Shown in pieces: positions 14,235-18,530 of a stretch of DNA of 18,530 nt. Each line of letters begins with the position of its first letter. Position 1 is the stretch's first letter. Made by a program: the position numbers and the translations under genes. Origin of the DNA: an uncultured Collinsella sp. (lineage in GTDB: Bacteria > Actinomycetota > Coriobacteriia > Coriobacteriales > Coriobacteriaceae); the NCBI GenBank assembly GCA_900551625.1, contig URWZ01000006.1, positions 1 through 18,530 on the forward strand, written 5' to 3'. The notes beneath the pieces were generated by a model that worked only from the letters and a program-made list of their open reading frames with translations, was not told the origin of the DNA and ran no database searches.

Positions 14235-14912
14235 TTAGTCCAGGTCGTCGGCGGCGAAATTGTCGATCGGTGCGAAGGGATCGGCAACGGGGATAACCGG
14301 CTCGGCGACGGGCAGCGGCTCGGCAGCAGGAACGGTCACAGCCGGAGAAGCGGCGGAACCGACCGGCGTGGAAGCCATGAGATCGGACGGGAAGGAGTTC
14401 TGAGCATCGTCCATGAAGTGCTGGATGAGCTTGAGGTACTCGGCCTTGAACTCCTCACGGGAAGCCTTAAGACGGTCGATCTCCTCAAGCTCGGCCTGCT
14501 TCTCGGTCAGGGCCTGGCGGATGACCTCGCGGGCCTTGGCGTCGGCCTCGTTGCGAATACGGTCGGCGTTCTCGTTGGCATCGTTGACGATGCCCTCGGC
14601 GGTCTGCTGGGCAGCAATCAGGGCAGCGGAAATCTGGCGCTCCTGAGCGGAGAAGTCGGGTGCAGGAGCGGCGACGGGCGCGGCAGGGACGGCCTGAGCG
14701 GCAGCATCCTGAGCCTGAACGAGCTGGGCCTGCGTATCGGCGAGCTGCTGCTCGGTGGCAGTCAGACGACCCTTAAGATCGACGATCTTGGCGAGCATGG
14801 CGTCGACCTCAGAGGACAGGGTCTCCAGGAAGACGTCGACCTCGGCGGGATCGTAGCCGCGCTTGGCCTCAGAGAAGGTCTGCGCCTGAATGTCAGCAGG
14901 GGTAATAGCCAT
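14235..14912 (-). CDS. divIVA: DivIVA domain protein
   Basis: This is a 225-residue coiled-coil protein of the DivIVA/Wag31 family, which binds negatively curved membrane at poles and septa and recruits division or wall-growth proteins. The N-terminal lipid-binding domain is MAITPADIQAQTFSEAKRGYDPAEVDVFLE (residues 1-30). A first coiled coil runs to about 72, then an Ala/Pro linker (73-86), then a long coiled coil about 88-170 (SAQERQISAALIAAQQTAEGIV to EEFKAEYLKLIQHF). Residues 178-225 form a Pro/Ala-rich acidic tail. ATG 14912 is preceded by AAAGGAG. It is the last gene of the yggS-sepF-yggT-divIVA cluster, an arrangement conserved in Gram-positive bacteria, and ends at a strong terminator. 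Confidence 0.94.
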   Translation of the reverse strand: MAITPADIQAQTFSEAKRGYDPAEVDVFLETLSSEVDAMLAKIVDLKGRLTATEQQLADTQAQLVQAQDAAAQAVPAAPVAAPAPDFSAQERQISAALIAAQQTAEGIVNDANENADRIRNEADAKAREVIRQALTEKQAELEEIDRLKASREEFKAEYLKLIQHFMDDAQNSFPSDLMASTPVGSAASPAVTVPAAEPLPVAEPVIPVADPFAPIDNFAADDLD

Positions 14913-14974
14913 AACAAGTTCTCCTTTATCTTCGCCTTGGCGCCGTGCGCCCGACGTGAGTTACTAAGCCAGTT

Positions 14975-15256
14975 TTATATGAGTATACCTATAAGAAGTT
15001 GCAGAACCAGCTTCTGCACCAACTGCAACGCAATAATCGCAACGACCGGTGAAAAATCGACGCCGCCCATGGGCGGGATAAACCGGCGGAACAAATTGAG
15101 CCACGGGCCGCACACGCTATCGAGGACGGCGGCGATATCCTGTAGCAATCCGCCCTGCTTCATAGGGATCCACGTCATAAGGCAGTAGACCACAATGAGC
15201 GTGGAGTAAAAGTTGAACAGCGTATTGACCAGCTGGACAATGGTGTAGATGTTGAT
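14975..15256 (-). CDS. yggT: YggT/YlmG family membrane protein with an apparent non-AUG start
   Basis: This is a small membrane protein of about 93-95 residues in the YggT/YlmG family, with two hydrophobic hairpin regions: INIYTIVQLVNTLFNFYSTLIVVYCLMTWIP and VVAIIALQLVQKLVLQLLIGILI, joined by a segment containing CGPWLNLFRRFIPPMGGVDFSP. The first canonical in-frame start is GTG at 15193, which would delete most of the first membrane segment. The homologous part extends up to the sepF stop codon, in the same frame, with no ATG, GTG or TTG. AGGAG (15267-15263) is 6 nt before ATC 15256, which I take as the start; ATT 15262 is an alternative but directly abuts the ribosome site. Read-through of the sepF UAA is the other possibility. 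The family assists septal or membrane organisation next to SepF. Confidence 0.8.
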   Translation of the reverse strand: MNIYTIVQLVNTLFNFYSTLIVVYCLMTWIPMKQGGLLQDIAAVLDSVCGPWLNLFRRFIPPMGGVDFSPVVAIIALQLVQKLVLQLLIGILI

Positions 15257-15277
15257 GAGAATCTCCTCGTCTTGTCT

Positions 15278-16003
15278 TTACTTAAGGTAGCCGTCGGCAC
15301 GGAGCTTTTTGAGGTCCGAATCCTTGACCTCGCAACCGGCGGGCAGCACCATAAACACGCGGTCGCCCACCTCTTTGACCGTGGCGCCCAGGCCGCAGGC
15401 AAAACCGTAAGAGAAGTCCAGGACGCGCTTGGCGACCTCGGTACGAACGCCCACAAAAATCAGCGCGACAGGCTGCTTGGTGCGCACGCGACGCACGACG
15501 GTCTCTACGTCGTCATAGCTCTCGGGGCGCAGGACATAGGCCGGCAGCTGCGGCGTAGCGTTGATGATGTTGCTCGCATACGCCGAGGCATCGCTCGGTG
15601 AGGGAGCAGGTGCGGGGGCAGCAGCGCGGGCACGCGTGCTCTCGGCGTAGCTCGACGGCGTGTCGTAGGCACCGGGACGATAACCGCCCGCAACCGTCTC
15701 CTGCGAGCGCGACGGCGGGTTGTAGGTCGTAGCGTGGCGAGAATCGTCGCCGACCAGCTGACCGGAGCGCGTGTACACGGCCACCGACTCGGCCTCGCCG
15801 CGGCGCGTCTGACCCAACAGGCCGTTGCTCGGCTCATCCTGGGTGTAGAAGCCCTCGCCCGAGGCACCGCTGTAACCGTTGTTCTGGTAGCCGTCGTCAT
15901 AGCCGTCATCGTAGCCGTAGTCGTCGTCCTGACCATAACCCTGGTCGTAACCCTGCTGGCCGCCCAGGTGCATCTTATTTTTAATCTCGTCAAGGAAGCC
16001 CAT
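15278..16003 (-). CDS. sepF: Cell division protein SepF
   Basis: SepF binds the FtsZ C-terminal tail and tethers the Z-ring to the membrane. The 241 residues begin with the amphipathic membrane helix MGFLDEIKNKMHL. They continue through a Gly/Tyr/Asp-rich linker (residues 16-60, with DDGYDDGY repeats) and a Ser/Ala/Pro-rich stretch to about 150. They end with the SepF fold at 155-226 (YVLRPESYDDVETVVRRV, KQPVALIFVGV, RVLDFSYGFACGLGATVKEVGDRVFMVLP). The linker makes it longer than the Bacillus protein (about 150 aa), as usual for Actinobacteria. An upstream in-frame ATG exists at 16054, but 16003 matches the family start and has AGAGGA 8 nt before it. Its UAA is followed in frame by yggT. Confidence 0.95.
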   Translation of the reverse strand: MGFLDEIKNKMHLGGQQGYDQGYGQDDDYGYDDGYDDGYQNNGYSGASGEGFYTQDEPSNGLLGQTRRGEAESVAVYTRSGQLVGDDSRHATTYNPPSRSQETVAGGYRPGAYDTPSSYAESTRARAAAPAPAPSPSDASAYASNIINATPQLPAYVLRPESYDDVETVVRRVRTKQPVALIFVGVRTEVAKRVLDFSYGFACGLGATVKEVGDRVFMVLPAGCEVKDSDLKKLRADGYLK

Positions 16004-16063
16004 GGTTGTGTCCTCTCGCGGTTTAGTGCAGGCGCTCTGATAATCAGTGCGCACTTCAGAGCC

Positions 16064-16801
16064 TTATTTTACTGCAAACTCCGGGCTAAATACTACCCTG
16101 CCCAGGCGAACGAGCGTAGAGCCTTCCTCAAGGGCAGGCTCAAAGTCCTCGCTCATGCCGCAGGAAAGTTCGGGCAGGCTCAGGTCGGAGTGCGTCGCCT
16201 CAAGCTCATCCCTTAGCTCGCGAAGTCCGGCAAAAGTGCGGCGCGCCACATCCTTATTCCCCCGGGGTGCCATAGTCATAAGGCCCTGCACACAAATTCC
16301 CTCAAGCTCTGCAAGCTCACTTGCGGCAGCGCGAACCTCGTCGGGCGAAAAGCCGCCCTTGGACTCCTCGCCGCTCACATTGACCTCGATCAGCACGCGC
16401 TGGGGGCCGGAGAGCTCGCCCGCCTCAATCTTGCGGACCGCACGGCTCGAGATGGCCTGAGCCAAATGCAGCGAGCTTACCGAATGAATCAGCTCGGCCG
16501 AGCCCAGAACCGCATTGATCTTGTTGGTCTGCAGGTTGCCGATCATATCGAAGCGCACCTCGGGTAGCTCCGGATGCTCTACGAGGCCCGCAAGCTTGCG
16601 AACGAGCTCCTGCGGGCGGTTCTCGGCAAAATGGCGATACCCCGCCTGAATAGCGGCAACGGTCTCATCGACGCCAACAGTCTTGGAGACGGCAATCAGG
16701 CGCGCGGCATCGTGGGGACGGCCCGCGCGATCGAGTGCTGCATAAAAACGTTCGAGAATCTGCTCGCGGCGAGCGCGTATCAAGTCCAAATAGTTATCCA
16801 T
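16064..16801 (-). CDS. yggS: YggS/PLPBP family pyridoxal phosphate homeostasis protein
   Basis: This is a 245-residue single-domain PLP-binding protein (YggS, YlmE, PROSC) with the alanine-racemase N-terminal barrel fold. It has no known enzymatic activity and buffers pyridoxal phosphate. RLIAVSKTVGVDE carries the PLP lysine K40. HFAENRPQEL, FDMIGNLQTNKI, IHSVSSLHLA, VLIEVNVSGEESKGGF, GLMTMAPRG and ELSCGMSEDFEPALEEGSTLVRLG follow in order. The usual IHFIGxLQxNK and LSMGMSxD appear in slightly changed form. ATG 16801 has GGAGG about 9 nt upstream; the open frame above it is not family-like. sepF starts 60 nt after its stop, consistent with the ylmE-ylmF-ylmG operon of Gram-positive bacteria. 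Confidence 0.95.
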   Translation of the reverse strand: MDNYLDLIRARREQILERFYAALDRAGRPHDAARLIAVSKTVGVDETVAAIQAGYRHFAENRPQELVRKLAGLVEHPELPEVRFDMIGNLQTNKINAVLGSAELIHSVSSLHLAQAISSRAVRKIEAGELSGPQRVLIEVNVSGEESKGGFSPDEVRAAASELAELEGICVQGLMTMAPRGNKDVARRTFAGLRELRDELEATHSDLSLPELSCGMSEDFEPALEEGSTLVRLGRVVFSPEFAVK

Positions 16802-16851
16802 TGCCAATCGCCTCCGCAGACAGCCAAACAAGTAGTCCCATGCTAACGCAA

Positions 16852-16883
16852 GAGCGCGGCCTCGCATGTGCAAGGCCGCGCTC
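16852..16883 (-). terminator. GC-rich hairpin between phoU and yggS
   Basis: A perfect 10-bp inverted repeat (GAGCGCGGCC and its complement) with a 12-nt loop lies about 39 nt after the phoU stop. On the minus strand it is followed only by TTGCGTT, a poor T-tract, so termination of phoU is likely but may be incomplete. The rest of the 120-nt gap shows no clear promoter for yggS. Confidence 0.55.
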
Positions 16884-16921
16884 ACTTAGGTATTTACAAT
16901 CTTTCGACGAACGGGGCCGCC

Positions 16922-17779
16922 CTACTCCTCGTCGTCCTCGGCGTCGTCCTCGTCCTCGAGGTGCTCGAGCAGGTAGCGGAGACCCTCGCTCACCTCGTTA
17001 GCGGGCACTTTGGCAACATAGTGTGCATCGACGGCAGGCCTCATGATGACACCCTCGCCCGAAGGCACGCGCATGCTCTCAAGCTCATCCTCGTCCGTAC
17101 GGGCGATATCGCCGGCAGTCATACGCTGTCCGGTCAAAAGGAAGGTCAGACGGCAGGCGGCATCGATCGAAATCGAGGCGATACGATCGAGGTAGCGCGA
17201 GACCATGATGGCGCGGCGCAGGTCGTCATAGTTGCTGTCGTCGTCCATAAAATCGCCCGTGTCCATGCGGTTAAAGGTGCGGAAGAACTTCTCGTACGCC
17301 GCATGCACCGGCTCGTCCTCGACGGCCAGGTTGCAGATGATGGACATGTCGTTGGTGACGAGCGCAGAAAGTGACGAACCCAGCACCTGGTAAACAGCCT
17401 CGGCCTCGGCCTCGACCGTAGCGACGAGTTCCTGGGGCAGCGAGATGTCGGCCTTGACCATGTGACGCGTGGCGCGGCAGATCTGGCGAACCTTATCGGT
17501 CATGCGCTGCAGGTTAAAGTCGACGTAGATGATCGTCTGCAGCAAGCGGAAGTCGGAGGCGACCGGCGACTGCGTAGCGATCAGGTTGTAGCACACGGCC
17601 TCCAAGTTGGCGCAGCGCGCGTCAATCGAAAGCGTGCGCTTCTTGGTCTTGGTGGCGAGCTTGCGGTCATCGGTCACATAGGCCTTCACGGCGTCGTGAA
17701 GCGCCAGGTCTACAGCCTCGTAGATGCTCAGCATCTCGTGACGGGCTTCGATGAGCTGACGGGAAAACAGTTTGCGCAT
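16922..17779 (-). CDS. phoU: PhoU family phosphate uptake regulator with acidic C-terminal extension
   Basis: PhoU links the Pst phosphate transporter to the PhoR/PhoB-type sensor system and restrains phosphate uptake. The 285 residues start MRKLFSRQLIEARHEMLSIYEAVDLALHDAV. They carry the two three-helix PhoU repeats (SPVASDFRLLQTIIYVDFNLQRMTDKV and DLRRAIMVSRYLDRIASISIDAACRLTFLLTG). Beyond about residue 215, where typical PhoU ends, there is an extra tail of about 70 residues with a final acidic run (EHLEDEDDAEDDEE). The metal-binding motif of the second repeat, usually ERIGDH, reads DRIASI, so that site looks degenerate. ATG 17779 has GGAG 6-9 nt upstream. pstB lies 92 nt upstream on the same strand, so cotranscription is expected. 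Confidence 0.94.
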   Translation of the reverse strand: MRKLFSRQLIEARHEMLSIYEAVDLALHDAVKAYVTDDRKLATKTKKRTLSIDARCANLEAVCYNLIATQSPVASDFRLLQTIIYVDFNLQRMTDKVRQICRATRHMVKADISLPQELVATVEAEAEAVYQVLGSSLSALVTNDMSIICNLAVEDEPVHAAYEKFFRTFNRMDTGDFMDDDSNYDDLRRAIMVSRYLDRIASISIDAACRLTFLLTGQRMTAGDIARTDEDELESMRVPSGEGVIMRPAVDAHYVAKVPANEVSEGLRYLLEHLEDEDDAEDDEE

Positions 17780-17871
17780 GGTTCACTCCAATCAGTTGGG
17801 TGCGGTCATGCCGCCCGCACAGTGGATACGCACCGGACCAGGTCCGATCGGCTTGGGACTAGTCGCACCGA

Positions 17872-18482
<611 letters not shown>

Positions 18483-18530
18483 CTGTCTCTTATACACATC
18501 TCCGAGCCCACGAGACGCTACGCTATCTCG
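18483..18530. other. Nextera i7 adapter with index (artefact)
   Basis: The sequence starts with CTGTCTCTTATACACATCT, the reverse complement of the Tn5 mosaic end. It continues into CCGAGCCCACGAGAC, an 8-base index GCTACGCT and ATCTCG, exactly the layout of an Illumina Nextera P7 read-through. It is not genomic. An ORF reading [10 protein letters not shown] over it is a typical contaminant translation. Confidence 0.98.

Noticed and set aside
14232..15188. 318-codon plus-strand ORF across divIVA and yggT
   Set aside because: It is a shadow of the divIVA coiled coil; the DivIVA motif, SD and terminator support only the minus strand.
14975..15193. yggT starting at GTG 15193 (72 aa)
   Set aside because: This would remove most of the first membrane segment and has no SD. 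The upstream frame carries family-like sequence and an SD.

Overview
The window is a high-GC bacterial fragment with strongly C-ending codon usage. Its gene content (short anaerobe-type thiC, M18 aminopeptidase, the yggS-sepF-yggT-divIVA cell-division cluster, pstB-phoU) points to a gut Coriobacteriia member, most likely Collinsella or a close relative; that placement is inference from gene content and style, not from a marker-gene comparison. Both ends are library artefact, not genome: bases 1-20 and 18483-18530 are Nextera (Tn5) adapter, so the two end genes, polA and pstB, are cut by the adapters.

Layout. 21-2529 (-): polA, lacking its C-terminus. 2696-5003 (+): an M18 aminopeptidase and yaaA, with a 63-bp imperfect palindrome in the gap. 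5044-5559 (-): a small single-pass membrane protein, divergent from 5632-8078 (+), a thiamine-pyrimidine block consisting of a TPP riboswitch, thiC and thiD. 8140-11266 (-): an SGNH hydrolase, a PARG-like protein with an altered catalytic motif, a Bax-inhibitor-1/YccA membrane protein and a small unknown protein apparently made from a leaderless mRNA; intrinsic terminators lie after thiD and after two of these genes. 11517-13257 (+): a Pit-type phosphate transporter with its DUF47/PhoU-like partner. 13263-13538: a 111-bp inverted repeat plus a T-rich patch leading into a nitroreductase (13539-14069, +). 14235-16801 (-): divIVA, yggT, sepF and yggS, transcribed in the order yggS-sepF-yggT-divIVA. 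16922-18482 (-): pstB-phoU, the end of a Pst high-affinity phosphate operon.

How the genes fit together. thiC and thiD make the HMP-PP half of thiamine, under product control by the riboswitch. Pit/DUF47 and Pst/PhoU are two separate phosphate-uptake systems within about 7 kb. SepF (FtsZ membrane anchor), YggT and DivIVA form the septum and polar-growth module. No mobile-element gene, CRISPR array, rRNA or tRNA was seen.

Most worth a second look: (i) sepF and yggT share one reading frame separated by a single UAA, and yggT has no ATG, GTG or TTG at its homology-defined start, implying AUU/AUC initiation or read-through; (ii) the 111-bp inverted repeat and the abrupt codon-usage change inside the nitroreductase next to it; (iii) the PARG-like protein with QEA in place of QEE; (iv) a well-formed promoter placed so that a small gene would be leaderless; (v) the large palindrome immediately upstream of yaaA. 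No gap between genes exceeds 300 bases.
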